A stretch of DNA of 64,000 nt from Dasypus novemcinctus. Lineage: Eukaryota; Chordata; Mammalia; Cingulata; Dasypodidae. The position numbers and the translations under genes are program-made. Shown here piece after piece: positions 34,749 through 45,984 of the stretch (position 1 is its first letter; the number at the start of each line of letters is the position of its first letter). The notes beneath the pieces are model-generated. The model was not told the origin of the DNA and ran no database searches. It saw only the letters and a list, made by a program, of their open reading frames with translations. The stretch covers positions 14,819,405 through 14,883,404 of the forward strand of contig NC_092216.1 in assembly GCF_030445035.2 (NCBI RefSeq), read 5' to 3'.

Positions 34749-36641
34749 GTAAGTTTTAAAGAGGCTCTACTCATCCATCTCCAAAACAGCCAGGTGCTTG
34801 TAGTTATCATTTCTTTTAGTCTTCTCAAAGCAAGGAGCATTTTATAAAATGTTCCCGCTAGAAAAAACTTTTTATGTCCTTAGTTGCCTGCTTCATGTTT
34901 CACTAAAATGCATGAGTGCAAATTGGTTCTGCAGCACATCGTGTGCACAGCAGGGAGGCTTCCGCAGGCCCTGCACGTGCTGGTGACGTCAAGGCTTTCC
35001 GTCCAGGTGGAAACACGATTTCCACTCAGGGCGAAGCGCTACGGCTCCAGCACCAACGACGTGCTCCGGCCCGTCAGACCTCAGAGGTCAGCTCTACTCT
35101 CACTCGCCATGTGGAAGAAGAAATTGAATTTTAGGTTTAATAAATAAACATGAATCATCTGAAGCACGTTGGGGTATTTTGAAATTTAAATTTTATTCAG
35201 CTTTTTGAATAAGTATTGTATTTCCATGGTTCAGAATTCCAAAGTAACAGAGGACGTGAAACCCCTTCCACTGCGTCCTTAGCCGTCTGGTTTCCACCAG
35301 TGACCTCAGCTGCCTGAAACTGTGCAGAGCTTTGTGCACGAGGGCTTATTTAAGTAAATAGGTCTGCTGTCATCCCGCCTTTAAATTGTAGCATTCTAGA
35401 TACATTCTGTGCACTTTTTCCACTGCACCATGTCAATTGGATATTACTGCATATTAGTACATAAAGAACTTGTCTATTCTTGTGGCATTTATTTAACTTG
35501 TCAAAAGGACTGCTACTGCAAATAGAAAGAAGAGAGCTTAATTAACAGTATAACAGTTTGCAAATTGGTCAACACCAAATAAAGCAGGTGGTCCAAACAA
35601 TCTTTTGATGGACTTTTAGGTGGCTTCCTTTGGGTTATTTCCTGATTGTTAAATCATTTTTTTAACCTAGAAGAAGGGAGAAATTGGGCCTTTCCAGGAA
35701 AATTGTGTGTATGACCCTGTCCCTGTCTGTGAGTGCCCCTCAGCCTCACTGTGGGGTGGTGTGACTTGAGTGCACAAGCCCTCTTCCCTCACCTGCCGGC
35801 CGGCTGCCGTGGACGGGCCCTGGCCGCGGCAGCCCCAGCAGGCCGCCCTGACGTGGTCACTCTGCCTGTGCACATGCTTGCCCAGGAAGGCCTTGCTGCT
35901 TCCCTGACCGCCAAGGACTCCACTCCGCTGTGGTCTGCCAAGTCTGACAGGTTCTGTTTAGGACTCTCATGAAACAAAACTTACCAATTTCATAAGAAAA
36001 AACAACTTGAGATTCTTCGGTAATTATAAAGATGGTATATCTAAAAGAAGCCTTAGTATAAAAGTCTATTTTAGTGTAGATAACACACAAATGCCACATT
36101 TATATAGAAATGAGATATAGGAGAAAATAATTGGAAAACATTATTTTCCCTGATGTGACGGTCCAACCGATGTAGGAAAACAATAATGAGAACATCCTGC
36201 GTTCCAGTGAGAAACAGACCTAGGCTCAGTGGTAGCTGGGAGCAACTGAGAAAAAGATGATGATTCCTGCGTTAGAACAGGAGCAGTTTATGTCCATCTG
36301 CATAACATTGGTGTAATGTGGGGTGCTGGCATTGAATAGCATCTGACAAGGGCGTGCTTTTTAGTGGCAAACATTGAAGAAATGCCAGTTAATGATAACT
36401 GATTGAATGGGGTTTATGTGACTAAAAAACTGCCACGTTTGGTTTCTGAGCAGTTTACTTAGAGACATGTTATGTCTTTTGCCTAGTAATTTTCTAATTA
36501 CAAAGCATATTTATGTGATATTCTTTGGGATATTTTAGAAGAATATAACTGTATGAATTGATTAATTCATTCAAGAAAAAAATTTTTAATTAGCATTAAC
36601 AAATACAGTAGGTGCTTTGTAATATTTTGTTAATTTTCCAG
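34749..36641. other. Intron 8, no gene
   Basis: A/T-rich with GC-richer islands near 34920-35110 and 35690-35960. Frames there have no recognisable domain. No clear repeat was seen. Confidence 0.5.
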
Positions 36642-36699
36642 TTATGGAAGCTACATAGAAGGGACGGGGTCTGTGTTACAAGTTGCAGAGGATGTGCAG
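36642..36699 (+). CDS. TRDMT1: TRDMT1 exon 9 (residues 295-314)
   Basis: A short 58-base exon between TTTTCCAG and GTATTT. The first base closes Gly295, then 19 codons read YGSYIEGTGSVLQVAEDVQ. The YGSYIEGTGS segment follows the CFT motif and is characteristic of Dnmt2 proteins. A minus-strand SINE begins about 20 bases downstream, so the donor and the early intron are squeezed against the repeat. Confidence 0.96.
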
Positions 36700-36719
36700 G
36701 TATTTTCATTTTTTAATTA

Positions 36720-37105
36720 TTAATTTATTTTTAAAGATTTATTTTTATTTCTCTCCCCTTACCTCCCTCCACCCCAGTTGTCTGTTCTCTGTGTCCATTA
36801 ACCGTGTGTTCTTCTATGTCCGCTTCTATTCTTGTCAGCGGCACCAGGAATCTGTGTCTCTTTTTGTTTCGTCACCTCTCCGTGTGTGCAGTACCATTCC
36901 TGGGCAGGCTGCGCTTTCTTTCATGCTGGGTGCACTCCTTGCACATGGGGCTCCCCTACGTGAGGGACACCCCTGCATGGCACCGCACTCCTTGTGCGTA
37001 TCAGCACTGTGCGTGGGCATACAGATCAAGGTGGCCCAAGGTTTGAACCGTGGACCTCCCATGTGGTAGACGGGTGCTCTATCTGTTGAGCCAAGTCCGC
37101 TTCCC
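36720..37105 (-). mobile_element. DAS-like SINE, antisense, beside exon 9 donor
   Basis: 'aaagatttatttttatttctc' through 'gagccaagtccgcttccc' matches the other copies. It begins about 20 bases after exon 9 of TRDMT1, so its A tail (T on the coding strand is absent; the + strand shows T/A runs) sits against the splice donor region. Confidence 0.9.
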
Positions 37106-37878
37106 TGGTACTTTTAAATAAAATCAAGAATGTTAAAATAATTTTACTTGTTCACCTGAGAATGAATATATATATATATATATAATATACAAGTGAATAT
37201 ATGTATACGGAATCATTCTTTACTATAGAATAAATATTTTTCTTATTGCTTGGTAGAACTTTATTCACAAGCAAGGTTTTATGTTTTTAATTTCTTTTTT
37301 CTCTTTCCTCCCACTTTCTTTTTATTCCATAAGTAGTAAAATGAAATTCGGCCTATAATAATGTTCTCCAAAATTATACACAAAGATTCTTAATATTGCT
37401 GCCTGCCTTTAAAATTTTAGTATTACAGGCAAATGAATGTCTGAATTGAGAAATCATATTTATTTAACGTATTTTATTTTAATAAAGAACCTTAATTTGG
37501 TGAAATTGATTATAAACCATAAAAGTTACAATGCTCTGTGTATTGGTATAGTAATGACCTCATCAGTCTGCAAGTTCATGTTTTTCACTATATTCATTTA
37601 TTATTTATATTCTTATAATTTAATTTTTGAGAAGGATGAAAATGGCAGAATCACTGAAAAGTACCTTGTTCTGTTCAACATTAAGCCTTTTTCTAAGTTT
37701 GTGTTGACATTAATGCACCAGTCATTAGCTTATTCTCAGAGGCGTTTTGCTCTATAGTCTGTTTTGCTACCATTTGTTGTTCCAGCCTTTTGTAGCCATC
37801 CTTTTAAAACTGTCTCAACAATAGGTGATTTTATCTTAAATCTACTTGTTGTCAGTTATCTTGGGTGTTTTCCTACAG
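37106..37878. other. Intron 9 remainder
   Basis: A/T-rich, with a (TA) run at 37168-37184. No gene or other repeat recognised. Confidence 0.5.
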
Positions 37879-38008
37879 ATTGAAAATATCTACAAATCCC
37901 TTCCCAACTTGTCACAAGAAGAAAAAATAACGAAATTGTTAATGCTTAAACTTCGATATTTCACTCCAAGAGAAATCGCAAATCTCCTGGGATTCCCTCC
38001 GGAGTTTG
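37879..38008 (+). CDS. TRDMT1: TRDMT1 exon 10 (residues 315-358)
   Basis: The acceptor is TTTCCTACAG and the donor GTAGGT. The exon has 43 codons plus one base. It encodes NIYKSLPNLSQEEKITKLLM and LKLRYFTPREIANLLGFPPEF, the segment before motif X; YFTPREIANLLGFP is typical of C5 methyltransferases, where this region packs beside the SAM pocket. The exon ends at the edge of a GC-rich stretch that fills the next 600 bases of intron 10. Confidence 0.97.
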
Positions 38009-39079
38009 GTAGGTGGGCTGCCGGCAGACCCCAGCTGTCGTTTATTGCAGGCCCCGTCAGGGAGCGGGGCCAGCCAGGTGGGCACGAGGGCCCTTCCTCC
38101 TGGCTGTGCCAGGCACGTCCCTCCCTCCAGCTCCCGCTGGTGCGCCCGTGTCCCCATGGGGCCGGGGGCGCAGGCGGAGGGCACAGGCCCTTCCCACTGC
38201 TTTCCCGCCACCAGGGTCCTTGCTGGTAACCCTCGCTGGGTCTGATGCAAAGAAGAAATGAAAGGCCGAGGGCCTGCCTGGGGGTATGTGCACTTGCTCT
38301 CCTCCAAGGGTTGGCCTTGTCGGTCATGTACCCGGCGTGAGTGAGGGGGGAGCAGGTGGGGAGCGGGGCTGCCCAGGACCTGTGCTAGTGAAGGAGGGGG
38401 CTTGGGGTTGAAAACAGGTGGGGGCTGGAGAGCAAAGCCCATGGCAGAGGTGTGGATGGAGAAATCCCAGGACTGTGGCCTCCAGAGCCTGCTTGGCCAG
38501 CCCAGCCTGTACCCGGGCCCCCCATAGCAGGAGGGGTCGCTTTGGCGACCAGCTGGCCAAACTGCACCAAGCTCCCGGCAGCTATGCTGCTGGCCCAGTG
38601 CTGACCTTGGAGTAGGTAACGGGTACACATTTTAAATGACAGATGAGGCCTCGAGCCCCGTTGTACATCGAGAACACAGGCCAGTGTGATCTGACTGCCC
38701 TCGGGTGGGGGTCATGCTACGTTGCCAGAGCAACCCTGTTTATTTTATGCTCCTGCCTCTTTCCTGGTGATCTCATTCAGTCCCAAATATCTTCGGGAGT
38801 GTTATTAAGAAAAACACAGGCTTTCCTGCCTTAGTTTATGTCATGAAGCGAGTGAGAACTATACAAAACCAAGTGCTGAGAACTGAACACAGGAACTGTA
38901 ATTCCCAGGCTGCTTTCCTAGTTACTATTCGTGTTTCTTTTTTCAGATGAGTGGTGAGAGGCACTTCACACAGTACTAAAGAGACGAGGTTGTCTGCGTA
39001 ATAAAAACTAACTCTTAAGTCTTATCGCAGTGGTGGTTTTATCAGAGTAGTAGCCCCTCTGGCAGTACCGAAGCTTGGT
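38009..39079. other. Intron 10, GC-rich start, no gene
   Basis: 38009-38600 is strongly GC rich and directly abuts exon 10. It has overlapping open frames on both strands (up to 229 residues on the minus strand), none with a recognisable domain. The rest is ordinary. Confidence 0.5.
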
Positions 39080-39240
39080 CAGGACATGGGCCCCAGAACC
39101 AGACTGAGCTTGAATCCCAGCCCCCCCGAAAGGCGCTCTGCCTCAGCTGACTCATCTGTAACATGGGGATGATGACAGCACCTGCTTCATAGGGCGATGG
39201 TGACAGTTAAGTGAGTTACTATAGGTAAAATGCTTAGAAT
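39080..39240 (+). mobile_element. MIR SINE
   Basis: 'gagcttgaatcccagc', 'ctgactcatctgtaacatgg', 'ggatgatgacagcacctgc', 'ggtgacagttaagtgagtta' match MIR in the sense direction. Confidence 0.8.
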
Positions 39241-39825
39241 ATGCCTGCTATATAGTAAAAAGATGTTTACTTTTAAAAATATTAGACATGTGTTTTGCTT
39301 TTATGACCTTTACTTCAACATTTTTTCTCATTTTTAAATTTAAGATGGGTAAATAGAAGTTCTCTTTGCTCTCTGAAACTATATGTATATAGTATATAGA
39401 AATAAGCCTTTCAAATTGCTTCACTTTCTTTGAAAATGTGTGATTCACTCGCATGGTGTAGATGCCCCCGGGGGCTCCACGCCCTCGACTGCTTCCTCTC
39501 TGTGTCTCCCTGGTTACCAGCAGCTCCAGGATCCAAAGCGGCCTTCCTTGGAGCTGTTGCCCCCGGCCCTCGTGGCTTTGCACTGACCCTCCCTCGTTTT
39601 GTCCTGTCTCCCATATGAGAAGGAGCAGGCTTTGGAGTAGAGGACACTGGCCTTCACTTCACTGTCCTGACCTTGCAGATTCTGTGTTTGTTTTTGAGGA
39701 TTTTATTATTGTTATTTCTAATGCATCCAAATTTTTAAAATCACCTTTTCACTTAAAAAAATGATACAATTTTCCCCTTAAACTAGTGTATTTTTTTACA
39801 TTTGTTTTCTTTCTATTTTTTTAAA

Positions 39826-40432
39826 GTGTTACATTAAAAAAATATAAGATGTCCCCATATACTCCCCATACCCCTCACCCCACTCCTCCCACATCAACAA
39901 CATCTTTCATCATTGTGGGACATTCATTGCAACTGGTGAATACATTTTGGAGCACTGTTGCACCACATGGATAGTGGTTTACATTGTAGTTTACACTCTC
40001 CCCCAGTCCACCCAGGGGGCCATGACAGGACATAAAACGTCCAGCATCTGTCCCTGCAGCACCACCCAGGACAACTCCAAGTCCTGAAAATGCCCCCACA
40101 TCATATCTCTTCTTCCGTCTCCCCACCCTCAGCAACTGCCGTGGCCACTTTCTCCACATCAATGTTACAGTTTCTTCCATGACTAATCACAGTAGTTCCA
40201 TAGTAGAATATCAGTAAGTCCACTCTAATCCATACTCTATTCCTCCATCCTGTGGACCCTGGGATGGTGATGTCCACTCCACCTCTATATCGAGAGGGGG
40301 CTTAGATTCCACATGGATGGTGGATGCAATTCTCCTGCTTGCAGCTGTAGGCACTCTTGGTTCCCTGGTGTGGTGGCTGACCTTCCTCACCTCCCTGATA
40401 GCTGGCCGGGGTAAGTCCAATAAACCAGATGT
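39826..40432 (-). mobile_element. LINE-1 3' UTR, antisense, intron 10
   Basis: The + strand starts with T-rich sequence, 'gttacattaaaaaaatataa' and 'ccccactcctcccacatcaa', the same L1 3' end seen at 53786-53954 and 58020-58188. It runs about 600 bp into the 3' UTR before truncation. Confidence 0.8.
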
Positions 40433-40959
40433 TTAAGATAGTATAATATTACATATTACCTTAATATTGTAAAAGCTCATTCCTGGGATAGTCTAAAAGC
40501 CTGTTTGCACTTACATTTGAACTTGTGACTACTTTGAACTAAAGAATTTTTGAGATAATGTCTGAGATAAGGAATGTGCTTATTCTCTTTAGAATAGCAC
40601 TTTTATGACCATGTACAATTGCAAATATAGCTTTATTATGGTAATCAGTGTTCTTTATTACAGTGACTGTACTGTCAAGTGTTGATGAAGCAGCTTTACC
40701 AGCTCTACCTTCTGATCTTTATAAGTGCATGAAATCTTGCCCTTCTAAATGCTACTTCATTATTTCCTTCATTTTAATTAATCTCAGAAGTTTCTGAGTG
40801 TGAAATCCTTACTTCGTAACTAGCATTATAGTGTGCAGGTATGGTATAGTATAGTATGGTATGCATGGGCCATTTTTGATGCTTCTTTTTGCAAGGCTCT
40901 GTTCTAGTAAATGTAATAGCATTTGTGGGCCATTTTGTTTTGAAAAAGAATATGGCTCT
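40433..40959. other. Intron 10, no gene
   Basis: A/T rich; a short tract of 'gtatagtatagtatggtat' lies near 40843. No element recognised. Confidence 0.5.
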
Positions 40960-42420
40960 TTAAAGTCCAACATGAGAAAGTCAACTTATAGAAGCAGAGC
41001 ATTAAAATAAACAACTGTGAGGGACTTGTATTCAGAATACTTAAAGAACCCTTACAACTCAACACTAAAAGGCAAATATTCCAATTAAATAATTGGCAAA
41101 GGATTTGAATAGACACTTCTCCAAAGAAGATAGACAGATGACCAATAAGCACATGGAAAGATGTTCAATAGGGAAATGCAAATCAGAACCGCAATGAGAG
41201 GCCACACCATACCCACAAGGACTAAAATAATAAAGATAGTAACAAGTGTTGGCAAAGATGTAGACAAACTGGAACCTCGTACACTGCTGGTGGGAATTTA
41301 GAGTGGTGCAGCCACTTTGGAAAATAGTCTGACAATTCTTTAAAAGGTTAAACATAAAGTTACTATATGTAATAGTCAGCCAAAGGGGTGCTGATGCAAA
41401 ATACCAGAAATGGGTTGGTTTTATAAAAGGTATTTATTTGGGGTAGGGGCTTACAGATACCAGGCCATAAAGCGTAAGTTACTTTCCTCACCAAAGTCTA
41501 TTTGGAGCAAGATGACTGCTGACATCTGTGAGGGTTCAGGCTTCCTGGGTTCCTCTCTTCCTGGGTCTTGCCTCTCTCTGGGTTCAGGGCTCCTCTCTTC
41601 CCAGGGCTTGCCTCTTCCTGGGCTCAGGGTTCCTCTCTTCCTGGGGCTTACTTCTCTTTCCTCTGTGAGCTTACTTCCCAGGGCTACAGCTTAATGCTTC
41701 AGCATCAAACTCCAGCATCAAAATTCCAACATCAAAAAACCTCAGCTCTGTCCTTTGCCATGCCCTTTATCTGTGAGTCCTCACCCCTTGGTGCATGGGG
41801 ACTCAATGCCCTAATAATGTGGCCCAATTAAAGCTGTTTTTGGAATTCATAACCTTATCAAACTGCTACACTCTATGACCCAGCATTTCCGCTCCTGGGT
41901 ATGTACCCAAGAGATTTGATAACGTGTGTCCACACAAAAACTTGTACATAAATGTTCATAACAGCATTATTCAAAATAGCCCCAAAGTGGAAACAACTCA
42001 AATGTTCATCAGTGGATGAATGAATGAACAAAATGTGGTATATCCAGGCAATAGAATATTGTTTGGCCATAACAAAAGGTGAAGTATTGATTCCTGCTAC
42101 AACCTGGACGAACCTTGAAAACTTACGCTAGGGAGAAGGAAGCCAGGCGCAAAAGGCCACATACTGTATGATTCCATTTGTGTGAACCGTCCAGAACAGG
42201 CAAATCATCGAGACAGAGAGTAGAAGTTTCTTAGGGTGTGGGAGGGCGAGTGGGGAGTGGCTGCTGATTGCTACAGGATTTCTTTTTGGGGTGATGAAAC
42301 TGTGCTGCCATTAGGTGGTGGTGATGGCTGCACAAGTCTGTGACTGTACTTAAACCTCTGAATTGTGCTCTTTAAATGGGGGATTTTATGCATATGAGTT
42401 ACAGCTCACTAAGGCTGTTA
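40960..42420 (+). mobile_element. LINE-1 3' end, sense, split by an LTR
   Basis: 'ggaaagatgttcaataggga', 'aaatgcaaatcagaaccgc', 'acactgctggtgggaattta' and, after the LTR, 'cccagcatttccgctcctgg', 'gaacaaaatgtggtatatcc' are consecutive L1 3' ORF2 and UTR sequence. Frames are broken. Confidence 0.88.
41368..41870 (-). mobile_element. Solo LTR-like repeat, family A copy 3
   Basis: It runs TGTAATAGTCAGCC to AACTGCTACA and splits the L1 text 'gttactata/tgaccc'. CTATA before and CTCTA after are a near-perfect 5-base target duplication. Length 503 bp. Confidence 0.82.
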
Positions 42421-42749
42421 CAGAAAGAAAAGAAACAGAAATAATGGTGGTCCCTGCTTTCCTGCTTTTCCTGCCGCGTGCTAACTGACAGAGGCTATGA
42501 GCCTCATGGGTGACACGTGTGCACGGTGTGTGCTGGGCTACACGTGTGCTGGACGTAGTGTCGTGTGCAGACAGTGTAGTGTTCCGTGACCGTGTTGGCC
42601 CCACGCCCTCAGTTTCCAGTTGACGCTCATAGAGGCCGTGGACTTCCTTGTGTACATGCTGACCCATGTTTTAACTGCAGAACACCTCCTTTTATCTCTG
42701 GAAATTAAAGTTACAATGATCGTGCTGTGAGTTGTTATCTCTTTTCTAG

Positions 42750-42850
42750 GATTTCCTGAGAAGATCACTGTGAAGCAGCGTTATCGCCTCCTTGGAAATA
42801 GTCTCAACGTGCGTGTGGTGGCTAAGCTCCTCGCCATCCTGTGTGCGTGA
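42750..42850 (+). CDS. TRDMT1: TRDMT1 exon 11, C-terminal motif X and stop (residues 358-390)
   Basis: The acceptor is CTTTTCTAG. Two bases close Gly358, 32 codons follow, then TGA. It encodes FPEKITVKQRYRLLGNSLNV; the GNSLNV motif X completes the SAM-binding pocket and is followed by the last helix (VVAKLLAIL). The final residues are Cys-Ala, where human has Tyr-Glu, and a Lys before Ile-Leu is replaced by Ala. The length is the same as in human, so this is substitution rather than truncation. Confidence 0.97.
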
Positions 42851-44010
42851 GCTCGACGCGGATGTGTCCACACGGTTCCCGCAGGCCCAGAGAGTGATTC
42901 TGAAATTCCGTTTTGCATTTAGACTAAATTGAACAGAGTTATTTTATTCTTTTTTTAATATGGGATTTTGAATTTATCACAAAAATGTTATCAATTTGTT
43001 ACCTTACATTTACTGTATTTTGTAGAATGAAAATTATTGTTAATGTTTTATGGATAACACACTTTCATTATTATATATATGTAAATATTCTCTTTATAAT
43101 ATGGTATAGACAAATTTAGGAACTTTGGCTTTTTGATGTCAGTATTTTCTAAAATGTCATAAGAGGCATGCTATAACGAACCTGAGAAGTTGTATATTTT
43201 TATATGTCAATGAAAGAGATTGTTTTATTAATTGTGGCATCTTAGATTATTCCTAATTCTAAGATGATGACTCTAATTCTAGCCTATTTCAAATATTTGT
43301 TTTGCTTAATTCCATCCTCTTAACTTTCATTTATTTTGTCTGATCATGTTATCATTACTCAAGTTACACAACAGCCTGAAGACTATGCCAGAAAAAACAG
43401 TCCTGAGCCGCTGAGTGCCTCTCAAGAGGCCAGAGCTCCGTCCCGTTACGGGGCCGTCCTTTTACCTGCCCTCTCGGGCAGCGCGCTGGCGCATCCCCCC
43501 CTTGGCTTTGCGGCTTCCAGAACTTGCTCTTGCTTCTTCCTCGGCCTCGCGCTGCCCGTGGCGTTGCCACCACGCTCGGCAGAGCCTTGCAGGGCTCGGA
43601 GCGTCCAGGGAGCAGACCCCGGCCTCTGCCCTCTACCCTGCGGCTTGCGCCTGAGAACTAACTTGATCCCTTTAACTTGGTCTCGCCCATCTTCTAATCA
43701 AACTAAGCCTTACGTCATGTAGCCTGCGGTTTTGACTCCAGTCATCAAAGCAAGTGAGAAGAAATGACAAGAAAAATTGTATAACAAAATTTTAACTCAT
43801 ATTTTTATTCTTGGAAAACAATCAGTTCCTGCACTGAGGCTACAGAAGAACTCCTAGGTAGATGTGGGCACAGGGAGCTGTCAGCGCCACAGCGCACGGC
43901 ACGCGGTGCACGGCACACAGCGCATGGCACAGGGGTGCGGCAGGCTAAGCCCTGGCGTCTTTCATGCTGAAAGATCCTAGATCAATAAAAAGGTCCAGGG
44001 TTTGCTGTGA
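42851..44010 (+). other. TRDMT1: Probable TRDMT1 3' UTR and polyadenylation region
   Basis: After the TGA the sequence is A/T rich to about 43340, then GC richer. The first canonical AATAAA on the + strand after the stop is at 43984-43989, so the longest plausible message ends near 44000. Weaker hexamer variants occur earlier (for example ACTAAA near 42922), so a shorter 3' UTR is possible. Open frames at 43336-43722 show no family match and are not called. Confidence 0.45.
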
Positions 44011-45541
44011 TTAGACCGTGAGTGTAATTATGCCCTAATTATAGCGGCCTGTTACACACAAGTGCAGACGAAGGTCGATGGAGGTGTTTCTTACAGCCTG
44101 GAAGGCAGAATAGCGCTTCAGGAAATTGGTTAAGTGTCAAAGTTTATTCAAGAGCAGATGGCAATTCTTGCCCTTAATTCATGGTTGAAAATATGTGGTG
44201 GCAAGCATAAAACTCACATCTTCATGAAGAAATATTGATCAAAACACCATCTCATTAGCATACATGCATGCATTATTAATTTGGGAAATGCTATTTTATT
44301 TTCATGTCCACTGTGTATTATTCATAATGAATATGCATAAAATATGTCTGGCCAATTTTTTTTCTGACATTTGGACCTATCAATTTATTCAGTGTTTTGG
44401 AATATGCAACCTCTCCTTTTAAAGAGAACTACATGTAATTAAATCTGTGTAGTATCTAACAACCTGGTTTTCTGTTCTCCTTATCTGCACCATTTCTGCT
44501 CTTTTAAATAGCTTGCCAGATAATTTTAAGATATTTATTATCCTGCCTCATATTTTTAGTATATTTTCAGGACCTAATGAGTAAAGAAATGATTACACTA
44601 TTTAATACAAGCAAAAAGAGTTAGATTGGAAAAACGTTTTGAAGAGGAAATGGGCAGTCACCATAGGAGAAAGGGCTGGAGCCGTTAGCCGCGGTCCTCC
44701 GTTGCTGGCAGGCCCAGCGTTGGTGAGGAGGGCGCTGGCCCTGCCCCTCGGCGTGGCGGGCTCCCTCTGCCCTGCACCCCGGGAAGAGAGCGCCCTGACC
44801 CTCGCCAGCTTGCTCCTGCTGACAAGACAGATCCTTCTCAACAAGCAAAGCCAGCAGTTGAAATTGTGAAAGATGAGGGTCTCCGGCGCTCTCCTGTTGC
44901 CTGAAGGGATGAGCTTTCAGGAAAGCTAAGCTCATTGGGTAGGGGGGCTTCTGAGTTGCCCCGACAGAGCATTTCGCCAGCATGTGGGCTGTAGGGAATG
45001 ACGGTGCCGGAACCCGTGGGGCCGGGATTCCTTGGCAGAAGTCAAGGTGGCGACTCAGGATGGAGAAGGGAGGCTGATTTAACTCCAGCTGGAGTGGCAG
45101 CTCGTTGCCGTCAGGCCCCGTGGAGGGCGCATCCTGCGGGCCTGTGCCTGTGTCTGCACCCAGGCTGTGTGGCGGTGCCCCCTGCCGTGGCACCCGTAGG
45201 TGGGGTCTGGGCTGAAGCCCCTGTTGGCACGGCGGTGGGGCGTGTTTCCCTGCTCTGCTCATGCTGCCGTCGGCTGCCGCGTGGACTGGAGCTTTGGACT
45301 TTGAAGCTGGCCCCAGCAGTGCTCTCCAGCTCTTGGACTTGGGTTATGCCCGTTTTTGAGGTAGAGCCTCTGGACCTCTCCGTTACTGGCTAGTCTCTTT
45401 GCACCTTGTAAATGTCCAAGTGTGCTGCTCCTCGGTTGTGTCAGCCTGCGAGCACGCCTCCTTTCCGGCCCTCCAGCCAGCCTCTTCCTTCTTCCCTCAC
45501 CAGAGGTCTAGCTGTGCTCGTGGTGTTGCCTTTGGGAGCGT
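44011..45541. other. Intergenic, no gene supported
   Basis: 44011-44600 is A/T rich. 44640-45400 is GC rich with a 213-residue minus-strand frame (44621-45262) rich in Pro, Gln, Arg and Ala; it shows no domain or codon bias that I can recognise and is not called. A short series of 'gcgcacggcac'-like repeats lies near 43885-43930. Confidence 0.45.
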
Positions 45542-45551
45542 CCCTTTGTGT

Positions 45552-45974
45552 GTGGTTTTTTTTTTTTAAGATTTTTATTTTTGTTTATTTTTCTCCCCTC
45601 CTCCCCCTCCCCCCCAGGGTTGTCTGTTCTCTGTGTCCATTTGCTGTATGTTCTTTGTCCACGTCTGTTGTCAGCAGCACAGGAATCTGTGTCTCTTTTT
45701 GTTGTGTCATCTTGTTGTGTCAGCTCTACTTGTGGGCGGCGCCATTCCTGGGCAGGCTGCACTTTCTTTCTCGCTGGGCGGCTCTCCTTATGGGTGCACT
45801 CCTTGCCCGTGGGGCTCCCCTGTGCGGGGGACACCCCTGCGTGGCGCGGCACTCCTTGCGCACAACAGCACAGCGCATAGGCCAGCTCCACATGGTCAAG
45901 GAGGCCCGGGGTTTGAACCGTGGACCTCTCATGTGGTAGACGGACGCCCTAACCACTGGGCCAAGTCCGCTTCC
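45552..45974 (-). mobile_element. DAS-like SINE, antisense
   Basis: T run, 'aagatttttatttttgttta', C/T-rich segment and 'ccaagtccgcttccc' as in the other copies. CCCTTTGTGT at 45542-45551 and 45975-45984 is a perfect target duplication. Confidence 0.94.
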
Positions 45975-45984
45975 CCCTTTGTGT

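Larger units (their letters stand above)
21623..42850 (+). other. TRDMT1: TRDMT1 (DNMT2) gene body, exons 2-11 in window
   Basis: TRDMT1 methylates C5 of cytosine 38 in the anticodon loop of tRNA-Asp (also tRNA-Gly and tRNA-Val) using S-adenosylmethionine, which protects these tRNAs from cleavage; this role is known from the family. Ten coding exons were found by translating between AG and GT borders and matching the order of the known vertebrate protein. Intron phases join in frame throughout, giving 1109 coding bases to a TGA. With 64 bases from the missing first exon the product would be 390 residues; human has 391, and the missing residue is in exon 8. Motifs seen: AIDVN near residue 34, PPCQ with Cys79, ENV at 119-121, RLR at 160-162, CFT near 291 and GNSLNV near 373. 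There is no frameshift or internal stop, so the gene looks functional. Exon 1 and the promoter are outside the window. Confidence 0.96.

Noticed and set aside
37939..38628. 229-residue minus-strand frame
   Set aside because: Antisense to exon 10 and to a GC-rich intron; no domain recognised.
44621..45262. 213-residue minus-strand frame
   Set aside because: GC-rich composition keeps it open; Pro/Gln/Arg-rich without domain, and overlapping frames exist on the other strand.
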